Of a DNA stretch of 64,000 bases, positions 1 through 8,659 are shown piece after piece. The notes below the pieces were generated by a model that did no database searches, was not told the origin of the DNA, and saw nothing but the letters and a program-made list of their open reading frames with translations. Numbering within the stretch: the stretch's first letter is position 1; each line of letters opens with the position of its first letter. The position numbers were made by a program, and so were the translations under genes. The DNA is from Brachymonas denitrificans (GTDB lineage: Bacteria; Pseudomonadota; Gammaproteobacteria; Burkholderiales; Burkholderiaceae_C), in NCBI RefSeq assembly GCF_907163135.1, contig NZ_CAJQUA010000001.1, positions 1,751,001-1,815,000 of the forward strand, in the 5' to 3' direction.

Positions 1-279
1 GGCGTACTTGCGGCCCAGACCGGAGAAGTGCCAGTCGTTCCAGATGAAGGATTCGCGGGCCGGATCAGCCTCGACGCAGGCCAGCGGCTTCAGGCGCGTG
101 GTGGTGATCAGGTTCACATCCTGCAGTTCGCTGCAGCGTGCGGCCAGCGCCGCGTCGAATGCCTCGACGTTCTGCGCGAACTCGCCGACAAATACCGTGT
201 CGCCCGACTTCACCACGGCGGCCGCCACTTCGGCGGAGACATGCTTTTGTTGATACAGATTTTGCTCGTTCATTCCCAT
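1..279 (-). CDS. Acetyl-CoA hydrolase/CoA-transferase family protein, N-terminal part (cut by window edge)
   Basis: Only the first 93 codons are present; the gene runs off the left edge. The visible protein begins MGMNEQNLYQQKHVSAEVAA and contains KSGDTVFVGEF and, near its cut end, FIWNDWHFSGLGRKYA. This is the N-terminal pattern of the acetyl-CoA hydrolase/4-hydroxybutyrate (butyrate:acetate) CoA-transferase family, which moves CoA between short acyl groups; the glutamate that would form the enzyme-CoA intermediate lies beyond the window. Start at 279 is preferred because GGAGG lies 8 nt before that ATG; a second in-frame ATG at 273 is too far from it. It is divergent from ilvD. Acyl-group preference (acetate, succinate, propionate) cannot be read from this fragment. 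Confidence 0.8.
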   Translation of the reverse strand, partial: MGMNEQNLYQQKHVSAEVAAAVVKSGDTVFVGEFAQNVEAFDAALAARCSELQDVNLITTTRLKPLACVEADPARESFIWNDWHFSGLGRKYA

Positions 280-487
280 GGTCAACCCCTCCATTACAAC
301 TAGTAGGATTTTACCATTGTCAATAGGGGAATTCGCCAGCAAAGCCGCACCGGCACACCATGAATCCCGGGGTGGTCATGCCCCGGGCACGGGACGCCCC
401 CACACACTGGCTCCCCCGGTCGATTTGGCATAATCGCAAGATGCCGTGGACACTGCATGTCCGGCATCACCTCACAAGGAATTCCCC

Positions 488-2353
488 GTGCCCGCCTACC
501 GTTCCAAGACTTCCACGCATGGCCGCAACATGGCCGGCGCCCGCGCCCTGTGGCGCGCCACCGGCATGACCGACGCCGACTTCGGCAAGCCGATCATCGC
601 CATCGCCAACTCCTTCACCCAATTCGTTCCCGGCCACGTGCACCTGCACGACCTGGGCCAGTTGGTGGCACGCGAAATCGAGGCGGCCGGCGGCATCGCC
701 AAGGAATTCAACACCATCGCCATCGACGACGGCATTGCCATGGGCCACAGCGGCATGCTGTACAGCCTGCCCAGCCGCGACCTGATCGCCGACAGCGTGG
801 AATACATGGTCAACGCACATTGCGCCGACGCGCTGGTCTGCATCAGCAACTGCGACAAGATCACCCCCGGCATGCTGATGGCCGCCATGCGCCTGAACAT
901 CCCGACCATCTTTGTCTCCGGTGGTCCGATGGAAGCCGGCAAGGTCATCGCCATTGCCGACGGCAACAAGGTCGAACGCAAGCTGGACCTGATCGACGCC
1001 ATGATCGAGGCCGGCGACAGCAGCGTCTCCGACGAGACCGTGGCCCAGGTCGAGCGCAGCGCCTGCCCCACCTGCGGCTCCTGCTCCGGCATGTTCACCG
1101 CCAACTCCATGAACTGCCTGACCGAGGCGCTGGGCCTGTCGCTGCCCGGCAATGGCTCGCTGGTGGCCACCCATGCGCAGCGCAAAGAGTTGTTCCTCGA
1201 AGCCGGCCGCGTCGCCGTGGAACTGGCGCGCCGCTACTACGAGCAGGATGACGCCAGCGTGCTGCCGCGCAGCATCGCCACCAAGGCCGCATTCGAGAAC
1301 GCCATGAGCCTGGACATCGCCATGGGCGGCTCCACCAACACCATCCTGCACCTGCTAGCCGCCGCCAGCGAAGCCGGCGTGGACTTCAAGATGGCCGATG
1401 TCGACCGCCTGAGCCGCGTCGTTCCGTGCCTGTGCAAGGTGGCACCGGCCACACAGAAGTACCATATGGAAGATGTGCACCGCGCCGGCGGCGTGATGGC
1501 CATCCTGGGCGAACTGGACCGTGCCGGCCTGATGCAGACCGGCGTCAGCACGGTGCACGCACCCACGCTGAAGGACGCCCTGCAGCAGTGGGACGTGATG
1601 CAGACCGCCGAAGGCAGCGCGGCGCACCAGCGCTTTGTTGCGGCACCGGGCGGCATCCGCACCACGCAGGCCTTCAGCCAGAGCCGCGTCTACCCCAAAC
1701 TGGACGTGGACCGTGCCGAAGGCTGCATCCGCGACAAGGAACACGCCTACTCGCTGGAAGGCGGGCTGGCCGTGCTGTTCGGCAACCTGGCCGAGCGCGG
1801 CTGCGTGGTCAAGACTGCCGGCGTCGATGAAAGCATCTGGAAGTTCAACGGCCGCGCCCGCGTGTTCGAAAGCCAGGACGCCGCGGTCGAAGCCATCCTG
1901 GGCGACCAGGTGGTGGCCGGCGACGTGGTGGTGATCCGCTACGAAGGCCCCAAGGGCGGCCCGGGCATGCAGGAAATGCTCTACCCCACCAGCTACCTCA
2001 AGTCCAAGCACCTGGGCAAGGCCTGCGCGCTGCTCACCGACGGCCGCTTCTCCGGCGGCACCTCGGGCCTGTCCATCGGCCACGCCTCGCCCGAAGCGGC
2101 CGAGGGCGGCACCATCGGCCTGGTGGAAGAAGGCGACACCATCGAGATCGACATCCCGAACCGCCGCATCCACCTGGCCGTGAGCGACGAGGTGCTGGCC
2201 CAGCGCCGCGCCGCCATGGAAGCCCGCGGCAAGCAGGCCTGGAAGCCGGTCAACCGCGACCGCACGGTGTCCGCCGCGCTGCGTGCATACGCCGCGATGA
2301 CGACCAGCGCCGATACCGGTGCGGTGCGTGACGTGTCGCAAGTGGAGCGCTGA
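488..2353 (+). CDS. ilvD: Dihydroxy-acid dehydratase
   Basis: Dehydrates 2,3-dihydroxy-isovalerate and 2,3-dihydroxy-3-methylvalerate to the 2-oxo acids in valine, leucine and isoleucine synthesis; a cytosolic Fe-S enzyme. The start [20 protein letters not shown] closely parallels E. coli IlvD. Cluster cysteines are visible in NCDKITPGM (about residue 122) and [11 protein letters not shown] (about residue 192), and the C-terminal signature GRFSGGTSG is present. The length from this start, 621 aa, fits the family (E. coli 616). The GTG start is chosen over the longer frame from 446 because AAGGA sits 7 nt upstream and the homologous N-terminus begins there. It stands alone, followed by a hairpin and a DMT exporter gene. 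Confidence 0.97.
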   Translation: MPAYRSKTSTHGRNMAGARALWRATGMTDADFGKPIIAIANSFTQFVPGHVHLHDLGQLVAREIEAAGGIAKEFNTIAIDDGIAMGHSGMLYSLPSRDLIADSVEYMVNAHCADALVCISNCDKITPGMLMAAMRLNIPTIFVSGGPMEAGKVIAIADGNKVERKLDLIDAMIEAGDSSVSDETVAQVERSACPTCGSCSGMFTANSMNCLTEALGLSLPGNGSLVATHAQRKELFLEAGRVAVELARRYYEQDDASVLPRSIATKAAFENAMSLDIAMGGSTNTILHLLAAASEAGVDFKMADVDRLSRVVPCLCKVAPATQKYHMEDVHRAGGVMAILGELDRAGLMQTGVSTVHAPTLKDALQQWDVMQTAEGSAAHQRFVAAPGGIRTTQAFSQSRVYPKLDVDRAEGCIRDKEHAYSLEGGLAVLFGNLAERGCVVKTAGVDESIWKFNGRARVFESQDAAVEAILGDQVVAGDVVVIRYEGPKGGPGMQEMLYPTSYLKSKHLGKACALLTDGRFSGGTSGLSIGHASPEAAEGGTIGLVEEGDTIEIDIPNRRIHLAVSDEVLAQRRAAMEARGKQAWKPVNRDRTVSAALRAYAAMTTSADTGAVRDVSQVER

Positions 2354-2374
2354 GCAACGCTCAAACCTATGAAC

Positions 2375-2401
2375 CTGCAGGCGGCGGAGTGCCGCCTGCA
2401 G
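2375..2401. repeat. 11-bp perfect inverted repeat after ilvD
   Basis: CTGCAGGCGGC and GCCGCCTGCAG flank a 5-nt loop between the ilvD stop and the exporter start. There is no T-run on either side, so it is at best a weak terminator or an mRNA-stabilising hairpin for ilvD. Confidence 0.5.
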
Positions 2402-2420
2402 CTCCCTTCAAAACCTGACG

Positions 2421-3320
2421 ATGCGCCCATCCGACTACGCGCGGCTGCTCCTGCTGGGCGCCATCTGGGGATTCAGCTTCCTGTTCATGCGCATGGTGGC
2501 GCCGGTCATCGGCGCCATCCCTACCGCGTTCTTCCGGGTGCTGTTTGCCTCGCTCGGACTCATCGTGATCCTGCTGGCCTTGCGCACGCGCTGGGATTTC
2601 CGGGGCAAGCTGCGCCAGACGCTGCTGCTGGGCGCCATCAACTCGGGCGTTCCCTTCCTGATGTACACCCTGGCGGCACGCCTGCTGCCGGCCGGGTATT
2701 CGGCCATCTTCAATGCCACCGCACCGCTCATGGGCGTGCTCATCGGCGCCCTGTTCTTCCATGAAGCTGCCACGGCGCGCAAGCTGATCGGGGTGACCGT
2801 GGGCCTGGCCGGCGTCACCCTGCTGACTGCGGTGGGGCCGGTTGCCATGGGCTGGCCGGAACTGCTGGGGGCACTGGCCTGCCTGGTCGCAACCAGCTGC
2901 TACGGGATTTCGGGCTTTCTCACCCAGCGCTGGATTCACGAGCGCGGTGGCCTCAACCCAAAACTGGTAGCCACGGGCAGCCAGTTCGGGGCCACCCTGC
3001 TGTTGCTGCCGTTCTTTGCGGCTTCCGCCACGCTCGCGCCACCGCCGAGCTGGGGCAACCCGTCACTCTGGCTGGCACTGGCCGCGCTGGGCCTGCTCTG
3101 CACCGCCTGGGCCTACATCCTCTTCTTCCGCCTGATGGAGAATATCGGCCCGGTACGCTCCCTCACTGTCACCTTTCTGGTACCCGCTTTCGGCGTCCTC
3201 TGGGGCGTCCTCTTCCTGGGCGAGCAGGTGTCCTGGGCGCATCTGGCGGGAGGCGGCATGATCGGCCTGGCCCTGTGGCTGGTGGTGTCGCATCCGGGGC
3301 AGAAAGCGGCACGCCCCTGA
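2421..3320 (+). CDS. EamA/DMT-family transporter
   Basis: A 299-aa hydrophobic protein with about ten predicted membrane segments arranged as two EamA repeats. The N-terminal segment LLLLGAIWGFSFLFMRMVAP and the second-half motif PVRSLTVTFLVPAFGVLWG with LGEQ are typical of drug/metabolite-transporter superfamily exporters of the inner membrane. The ATG at 2421 is the first giving an intact first membrane segment. It follows ilvD on the same strand 67 nt away, so co-transcription is possible, and export of an amino acid or metabolite would fit, but the substrate cannot be deduced. Confidence 0.85.
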   Translation: MRPSDYARLLLLGAIWGFSFLFMRMVAPVIGAIPTAFFRVLFASLGLIVILLALRTRWDFRGKLRQTLLLGAINSGVPFLMYTLAARLLPAGYSAIFNATAPLMGVLIGALFFHEAATARKLIGVTVGLAGVTLLTAVGPVAMGWPELLGALACLVATSCYGISGFLTQRWIHERGGLNPKLVATGSQFGATLLLLPFFAASATLAPPPSWGNPSLWLALAALGLLCTAWAYILFFRLMENIGPVRSLTVTFLVPAFGVLWGVLFLGEQVSWAHLAGGGMIGLALWLVVSHPGQKAARP

Positions 3321-3352
3321 CAAGCTGGCTGCGACCTTCCAGGGCGATTGCA

Positions 3353-3382
3353 GAAAAGACAAGGCCCACCGAAGTGGGCCTT
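3353..3382 (-). terminator. Intrinsic terminator of the SLC23-like permease gene
   Basis: AAGGCCCAC-CGAA-GTGGGCCTT forms a 9-bp stem. Read on the minus strand it is followed by the T-rich GTCTTTTCTG, which fits termination of the minus-strand permease gene. It may also stop the plus-strand exporter transcript. Confidence 0.7.
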
Positions 3383-3415
3383 GCAGGAATGCCGGAGGCA
3401 GTCAGTCAGTCAGTA

Positions 3416-4843
3416 TCAGCTGTTGGGCTTCTTCAATGCCTGACCGTGCTCGTCACCGGCCTCGATGGAAGCAGTGTCGTCGGCAATGATGCTCAGGTCG
3501 CGCTTGCTGCGCTGCGCCGCGTTCGGGCGCTCGATCAGCCAGTACAGCGTCAGGCCGATCACCACGGCGTACACGGTGGCCTTGGCATCGGGCATGGCCA
3601 GCGTCACGGCCACGATACCGGCCACGCCGCGCTCGGCGGAGTTCTTCAGTTCTTCCATGCCCACCATGATGCAGATGTAGGCCGTCAGCACCAGCGTCAG
3701 CGACAGGGCAATCGGCAGCACGGGCTTGAACACCGACACCAGCGGCAGCATGAAGATGGCCAGCAGGCCGGTGATCCAGAAGGTACCGCCACCGGAATAG
3801 ATGGAGTCCATCGCCTTGCGGCCCAGGGCGTAGCGCTCGGCCACGGTGGCGTGTGCCGCCGTCCACAGCGGGCCGGCCAGACCCGGCCACGGAGCCAGCA
3901 GGGCATGCAGGCCGTTGCGCAGCGCGGTCACGATGTGCACGCGGGTCACGTCCAGTTCGATCTTCTCGTCCTGGCGAAGGTGGTCCACGCGCTTGCACAG
4001 GGCAAAGCCGACCAGGATGTCACCGAAGGCGATCACGTAGGCGATGATGGCGGTGGGAATGGCCAGCAGGAACATGTCGGCGCTGGGCATGCCGGTGTTG
4101 TAGACGAGGTAGTTCATCATCAGCGCGAAGTTCGGCTCGGTGATGCCCCACTCGATGTCGGGCAGCGGGTACTCGCTCACCGCCCAGCCGATGCCCATGG
4201 CGATCAGCATGCCGGGGATCATGCCGAAGTTCGAGATCATCTTGGCGAAACGGTTGGTTTCGACGATGTGCTTGAACGACAGCGAGAACAGGATATAGGC
4301 CGACACGATGGAGCCGATCAACAGGGAGATCGGGGTTGCGTCGATGCGGCCGCCGGTCTTCAGCTCACCCATCATGGCGGCGATACCGGCACCGATGATG
4401 ATGCCGGACTTCAGCGAGTTCGGAATCAGCGTCACCAGCTTGTTGCCCAGGCCGGTCAGGCCCAGCACCAGGAAGATGATGAACACTTCAAGCTGCAGCG
4501 CGAACATGGCGCGCACGGCCTCCGGGCCGGGTTCGAAGTTCTGCAGGTAGAGCAGCACGACCGGAATTGCCGGCGTGATCCAGCCCGGCACCAGCGGCAC
4601 GCCCATCAGGGCCGGCAGCAGGTAGCCGACACCGGCCACCACACAGAAGGCCAGCGCCGCCTCGTACGGCATGGCCAGGTACTTCATCAGCAGCGGAATC
4701 ATGCCGAGGCTGACGACAAACATGAACAGGCCCTGCACCATTTCGGGGAATTCCCAGCGGTAGTGGATGAAGGGCAATCGGATCTTGAAGGGGCCGGCTT
4801 TCCAGAACGGGTGTTCGGTGCCGTATTCGCGTTGAATGGCCAT
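3416..4843 (-). CDS. SLC23/NCS2-like permease, substrate unknown
   Basis: A 475-aa inner-membrane protein with about 12-14 hydrophobic segments between residues 35 and 450, followed by a charged cytoplasmic tail. It starts MAIQREYGTEHPFWKAGPFK, then MVQGLFMFVVSLGMIPLLMK. Layout and the mid-protein AYVIAFGDILVGFA resemble the nucleobase/ascorbate (xanthine-uracil, SLC23) permease fold, but the classical NCS2 signature is not clear and no purine gene is nearby. It is monocistronic between its own terminator and a promoter region carrying the palindrome at 4910-4923. A sulphate- or dicarboxylate-type permease cannot be excluded. Confidence 0.6.
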   Translation of the reverse strand: MAIQREYGTEHPFWKAGPFKIRLPFIHYRWEFPEMVQGLFMFVVSLGMIPLLMKYLAMPYEAALAFCVVAGVGYLLPALMGVPLVPGWITPAIPVVLLYLQNFEPGPEAVRAMFALQLEVFIIFLVLGLTGLGNKLVTLIPNSLKSGIIIGAGIAAMMGELKTGGRIDATPISLLIGSIVSAYILFSLSFKHIVETNRFAKMISNFGMIPGMLIAMGIGWAVSEYPLPDIEWGITEPNFALMMNYLVYNTGMPSADMFLLAIPTAIIAYVIAFGDILVGFALCKRVDHLRQDEKIELDVTRVHIVTALRNGLHALLAPWPGLAGPLWTAAHATVAERYALGRKAMDSIYSGGGTFWITGLLAIFMLPLVSVFKPVLPIALSLTLVLTAYICIMVGMEELKNSAERGVAGIVAVTLAMPDAKATVYAVVIGLTLYWLIERPNAAQRSKRDLSIIADDTASIEAGDEHGQALKKPNS

Positions 4844-4909
4844 GGGTATCTAATTGTTAAAAGAGTGACAAACACAGGGTTTATACCAATTACTCAGCAA
4901 AAACACTGA

Positions 4910-4923
4910 TAGGGTTTACCCTA
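4910..4923. promoter_or_regulatory. Palindrome TAGGGT-TT-ACCCTA in the permease promoter region
   Basis: Six-base perfect arms around a 2-nt centre, 67 nt upstream of the permease start. On the minus strand a TATAAA-like -10 lies between it and the gene. It looks like an operator for a dimeric regulator, but the regulator is unknown. Confidence 0.4.
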
Positions 4924-5078
4924 GTGCGGTATTGCCATGGATTTGTCATCGATCTGTCGCAAGATACCATTGCTTACACCATTCTTACCGGATGCGACAC
5001 AATCGGACTAGTCTGACAGCGCCCTCTTCTTTCTGCCGGCATACTGCGAAAGACCACCATCCCCAAGGAATTGTTCCC

Positions 5079-6278
5079 ATGCTGATCGCTGCCCCCCAGC
5101 CCCTCTCCGCTGCGCCTCGCAGGCATTTTCTGGCAGCCGCCTGCCTGTCCGTGATGTTGGCTGCCTGCGGCGGCGGAGGTGGCGGCAGCGGTAGCAGCGA
5201 GCCCCCTGGCAACCTGGGAGACCTGCGTGACGCACAAGCCATCAACACGTTGACAGCAGCCAGCATTTCGCAGGCTGCAGCACAGCCGGACAGCTGGTTC
5301 AAAGGCCTTGCGGCACGCTACGATGTCAAGACCTATCGCCTGAATTACATTACCTCGGATGCTGCGGGACGCAAGCTGCTTGCCTCGGGGCTGCTGAGCG
5401 TACCGGTCAAACCGGACGGCGCATCCAGCCCCGTCCTCAGTTATCAGCATGCCACCATCTTCCGCAACGCCGAGGCGCCGTCGCAGAACGTGGTAGCGTC
5501 CGAACCGCCAGCGCAACTGGCCGCACAGGGCTATATCGTGGTCGCGGCAGATTACATCGGCTTTGGTTCTTCGTTCGGCACACAGCATCCCTACATGGAA
5601 GCCACTCCGACGGCACGCGCGGTGGTCGACATGCTGCAAGCCAGCCGCGCATGGCAATCGCAGAACCAGGTCCGGGACAACGGGCAGCTGTTCATGATGG
5701 GCTATTCCGAAGGCGGCTACGCCACCATGGCCGCCCACCGTCTGATCCAGCAGACCGGCGGGTCCATGCTGGGCAGCCTGAAGGCGGCGGTTCCGGGCGC
5801 TGGGCCGTATGATGTCAAGGCCGCACTGGACGGCCTGCTGGAGCAGACCGTGGCAAAGTACCCGGAGCTGCAAGGGATTGTCACCCCTGAAAACCTGAGC
5901 CAGCTCGGCGACACCACACGCAAGCGCCTGCGCCAGCTGATGGTGCTGGTGCTGCTGCACAACAATCAGGGGGATGTGGTGTTCCGTGTCGATGGCATCG
6001 ACCGCTATCTGGCGGGGGACCTGGACGGCCTGGCCAGATACAACAGCGTGCACCTGGGCTGGGCGCCGACCGCGCCGGTCTACCTGTTCCACGGCAAGGA
6101 TGACAAGACCGTGCCCTATGCAGCCTCCACCTCCGCACTGCAGGCACTGCGGCAGCAAGGGGCGACGGCCGTGTCACTCACCGATTGCACGGCCAGCCCT
6201 GCGGACCACCTCCCTTGCGTGCCGGAATACCTGCGCTTTGCCCTGGACAGGATGGGCGCGCTGGCGCAGAACCTTTAA
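5079..6278 (+). CDS. Secreted lipoprotein alpha/beta-hydrolase (secretory-lipase type)
   Basis: A 399-aa protein from the ATG at 5079 (AAGGA 9 nt upstream). The N-terminus has a signal peptide ending in the lipobox LAAC, followed by a Gly/Ser spacer CGGGGGGSGSS, so a lipid-anchored envelope protein is predicted. The hydrolase fold shows the nucleophile elbow GYSEGG (Ser about 210), the acid in HGKDDKTVP (about residue 340) and a late histidine in PADHLPC (about 377). Order and spacing match secretory lipases/esterases acting on lipids or polyesters. Family members vary widely in substrate, so esterase is the safe statement. The longer frame starting at 4932 would place the signal peptide internally and is rejected. 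Confidence 0.85.
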   Translation: MLIAAPQPLSAAPRRHFLAAACLSVMLAACGGGGGGSGSSEPPGNLGDLRDAQAINTLTAASISQAAAQPDSWFKGLAARYDVKTYRLNYITSDAAGRKLLASGLLSVPVKPDGASSPVLSYQHATIFRNAEAPSQNVVASEPPAQLAAQGYIVVAADYIGFGSSFGTQHPYMEATPTARAVVDMLQASRAWQSQNQVRDNGQLFMMGYSEGGYATMAAHRLIQQTGGSMLGSLKAAVPGAGPYDVKAALDGLLEQTVAKYPELQGIVTPENLSQLGDTTRKRLRQLMVLVLLHNNQGDVVFRVDGIDRYLAGDLDGLARYNSVHLGWAPTAPVYLFHGKDDKTVPYAASTSALQALRQQGATAVSLTDCTASPADHLPCVPEYLRFALDRMGALAQNL

Positions 6279-6300
6279 GCACAGTCGGGCAGGGGATGCC

Positions 6301-6756
6301 TCAGGCCATCTCCAGCCAGATCGTGACCGGCCCGTCATTGACCAGGGCCACCTGCATGTCGGCCGCGAAAATCCCGGTGGCGACCTCGGGATGGAGCTTT
6401 CGGGCCTGCGCCACGGTGTAGTCATACAGCGCCTGCCCCAGCGCCGCAGGCGCTGCGCCGGTAAAACTGGGCCGGTTTCCCCCGCTGCAATCCGCAGCCA
6501 GCGTGAACTGGCTGACCAGCAGCAGTCCGCCCGCCGTGCTAGCGCCATCCAGATCCTGCACGCTGCGGTTCATCTTTCCCGCAGCATCGCTGAAAATCCG
6601 CAGTTTGAGGATCTTGGCCAGCAGCCGGTCGGCCACGGCCTCGGTATCCTGCGGTTCGGCGCACAGCAGCACCAGCAAGCCGGGGCCGATCTGCCCCGTC
6701 ACGGCGCCATCGACCGTGACGCTGGCTTCACGCACCCGTTGCAGCAAGGCTTTCAT
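6301..6756 (-). CDS. dtd: D-aminoacyl-tRNA deacylase
   Basis: Hydrolyses D-amino acids (and glycine) mischarged on tRNA, in the cytosol. The 151-aa length is standard. The protein starts [17 protein letters not shown]. The active-site stretch [20 protein letters not shown] and the C-terminal [10 protein letters not shown] (the Gly-cis-Pro region that reads the D-configuration) are intact. Its start overlaps the stop of the upstream isomerase gene by 4 nt, indicating translational coupling. Confidence 0.96.
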   Translation of the reverse strand: MKALLQRVREASVTVDGAVTGQIGPGLLVLLCAEPQDTEAVADRLLAKILKLRIFSDAAGKMNRSVQDLDGASTAGGLLLVSQFTLAADCSGGNRPSFTGAAPAALGQALYDYTVAQARKLHPEVATGIFAADMQVALVNDGPVTIWLEMA

Positions 6757-7388
6757 GCGTCGGTGCCTTCCGCGGTCGTGGCACGCGCCAGCACGGCCTC
6801 GCGCAGCATGGGCAGGCCCTCCACGCCCCAGAACACCTCCGGAGTGCCGCCCTCCTCTTCCGGCAGCAGCACGCAGGTGGGCACGCCGAAAACGCCGTGC
6901 GCAATGGCCGCCTCGCCAATGGCGAACAATTCCTGCTTCACTTCCGAGTCAGCCGGATCCCGCACGGCCGGCAGGTCTCGCACCAACTCCTGCCACACTG
7001 CTTCGCGCAGGGCCGGATCATCGGCATCACGGCCGCCCTGCCAGATCGCATCGAACAGCGTTTCGCACACATGGCGGCCGGGCTGCCCCTGCGGGCTGGC
7101 GGCCAGCGCCATGCGCAACCAGGGGATGGACGAAAACGGATGGCTCGCCGGCAGGGCAAACTCCAGTCCCTGTTCGCGCGCCAGCCAGCCGGCATGGCGA
7201 AACAGCCATTCGCGCTTGGGCGGCAGGCTCACCGGAACGGGCGTGCCATGCGCTTTCAGCAGCGCTCCCAGCACCAGCGGCCGATACACCATCTGGTAGG
7301 GCAGACCAAACAGCGTGCGCGGCAAGGCATGGAAGGCCACATAGGCGTAGGGCGAGACGAAATCGAAATAAAAGTGGATGACAGGCAT
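6753..7388 (-). CDS. DsbA-fold 2-hydroxychromene-2-carboxylate isomerase family protein
   Basis: A 211-aa protein starting [20 protein letters not shown], the kappa-GST/DsbA-like thioredoxin fold beginning with the conserved FYFDFxSPYAY and the central serine-proline. It also has the [10 protein letters not shown] loop (cis-Pro region), typical of glutathione-dependent HCCA isomerases acting in naphthalene-type aromatic degradation. Many bacterial homologues sit outside aromatic pathways, as here (with dtd and a DUF1289 gene), so the physiological substrate is open. There is no CXXC, so it is not a disulfide oxidoreductase. Confidence 0.85.
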   Translation of the reverse strand: MPVIHFYFDFVSPYAYVAFHALPRTLFGLPYQMVYRPLVLGALLKAHGTPVPVSLPPKREWLFRHAGWLAREQGLEFALPASHPFSSIPWLRMALAASPQGQPGRHVCETLFDAIWQGGRDADDPALREAVWQELVRDLPAVRDPADSEVKQELFAIGEAAIAHGVFGVPTCVLLPEEEGGTPEVFWGVEGLPMLREAVLARATTAEGTDA

Positions 7389-7402
7389 GGCGGCAGAACT
7401 CC

Positions 7403-7657
7403 TCAGCGTGGCACGGCGGCCTGGCTGCGCGCCATCAGCGCCTGCCAGATCGCTTTCTTCTCGTCCTCGTCCAGCACCGACCAGTGGGCGATTTCATCCA
7501 GCGTGCGCCAGCACCCGCGGCACTGGCCGCTGGCCGGATCGATCTGGCAGACGTTGATGCAGGGGGACGGGACTTGCGGCATGGCGAGCGCACAGGCGAT
7601 GCGCTCCGCGAGCTTGCGGCTTTCTGCCGCCCGGTTGGATACGGAGGAACTGGGCAT
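7403..7657 (-). CDS. DUF1289 small cysteine-rich protein
   Basis: An 84-aa protein with the DUF1289 core PSPCINVCQIDPASGQCRGC followed by WRTLDEIAHW. Four cysteines in a C-x3-C-x8-C-x2-C pattern suggest a bound metal or Fe-S cluster. The function of the family is unknown. It lies 14 nt upstream of the isomerase gene on the same strand, so DUF1289-isomerase-dtd is probably one operon. An internal start at MPQVPSPC would remove about 25 poorly conserved residues. Confidence 0.85.
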   Translation of the reverse strand: MPSSSVSNRAAESRKLAERIACALAMPQVPSPCINVCQIDPASGQCRGCWRTLDEIAHWSVLDEDEKKAIWQALMARSQAAVPR

Positions 7658-7673
7658 GGACGCATTATCCAGG

Positions 7674-7699
7674 CAAAAGAAAGGGCCACCCCGTGGCCC
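7674..7699 (-). terminator. Intrinsic terminator after liuE
   Basis: The stem GGGCCAC/GTGGCCC with a 3-nt loop is followed on the minus strand by TTTCTTTTGCC. It ends the acyl-CoA ligase-liuB-liuC-liuD-liuE transcript and separates it from the DUF1289 operon. Confidence 0.75.
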
Positions 7700-7720
7700 C
7701 CGGAAAGCTCCCGTACCCGC

Positions 7721-8647
7721 TCAGGCGCAAGCGGCCGACGCGCGCTTGGTCAGCAGCGCGCGCGCCACGCGCGAGCCGGACGGACGGCCCAGGAAGTCGC
7801 TGATCATCTGGCCGGCGTCAATCAGCTTGTCCAGGTCGATGCCGGTATCGATACCCATGCCGTGCAGCATGTAGACCACGTCCTCGGTCGCCACGTTGCC
7901 CGTGGCGCCCTTGGCGTAGGGGCAGCCGCCCAGGCCGGCCACAGATGTTTCATGCTGCCACACGCCCATCTGCACCGCAGCCAGCGTATTGGCCAGTGCC
8001 TGGCCGTAGGTGTCGTGGAAGTGGCCGCTGATCTGGTCCACGCTGAAGTGCTTGAGCGTAGCCTCGATGGCACGCTGCACCTTGAGCGGGGTGCCGACGC
8101 CGATGGTGTCGGCCACGGCCACCTGCTGCACGCCGATGTTCTTCAGCAGGCCGGCCAGGTATTCCACGCGCTCGGGCGCAATCTCGCCCTCGTAGGGGCA
8201 GCCCACGGTGCAGCTCATGGCGGCACGCACTTTCATGCCCGCCGCCAGCGCGGCCTCGACCACCGGAGCGAAACGCTCGATGCTCTCGGCGATGGAGCAG
8301 TTGATGTTCTTCTGGCTGAAGGCCTCGCTGGCCGCACCGAACACGGTCACTTCATCCGGCCGGGTCAGCACGGCTGCCTCATAGCCCTTCATGTTCGGCA
8401 CCAGCACCGAGTAGACCACGCCCGGCTTGCGCTGGATCGCGTTCATCACCTCGGTGTTGTCGCCCATCTGCGGTACCCACTTGGGGCTGACGAAGCTGGT
8501 GGTTTCCAGCTTGGTCACGCCGGCATCCACCAGGCGATGGATCAGGTCCACCTTGATGTCGGTCGGCACGGTCTGCTTTTCGTTCTGCAGGCCGTCGCGC
8601 GGACCGAGTTCGATGATCTGGGCCTTGGTCGGCAGGGACATGCTCAT
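7721..8647 (-). CDS. liuE: Hydroxymethylglutaryl-CoA lyase
   Basis: Cleaves 3-hydroxy-3-methylglutaryl-CoA to acetoacetate and acetyl-CoA, the last step specific to leucine degradation. The 308-aa protein is a DRE-TIM-like barrel with the N-terminal ELGPRDGLQNE metal-site motif, SGHFHDTYGQ (metal-binding histidines) and the family signature GLGGCPYAKGATGNVATEDV with the catalytic cysteine. Start 8647 has AAGGAG 7 nt upstream. It lies 12 nt downstream of liuD and is the last gene of the operon. Confidence 0.97.
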   Translation of the reverse strand: MSMSLPTKAQIIELGPRDGLQNEKQTVPTDIKVDLIHRLVDAGVTKLETTSFVSPKWVPQMGDNTEVMNAIQRKPGVVYSVLVPNMKGYEAAVLTRPDEVTVFGAASEAFSQKNINCSIAESIERFAPVVEAALAAGMKVRAAMSCTVGCPYEGEIAPERVEYLAGLLKNIGVQQVAVADTIGVGTPLKVQRAIEATLKHFSVDQISGHFHDTYGQALANTLAAVQMGVWQHETSVAGLGGCPYAKGATGNVATEDVVYMLHGMGIDTGIDLDKLIDAGQMISDFLGRPSGSRVARALLTKRASAACA

Positions 8648-8659
8648 CGTGCTGCTCCT

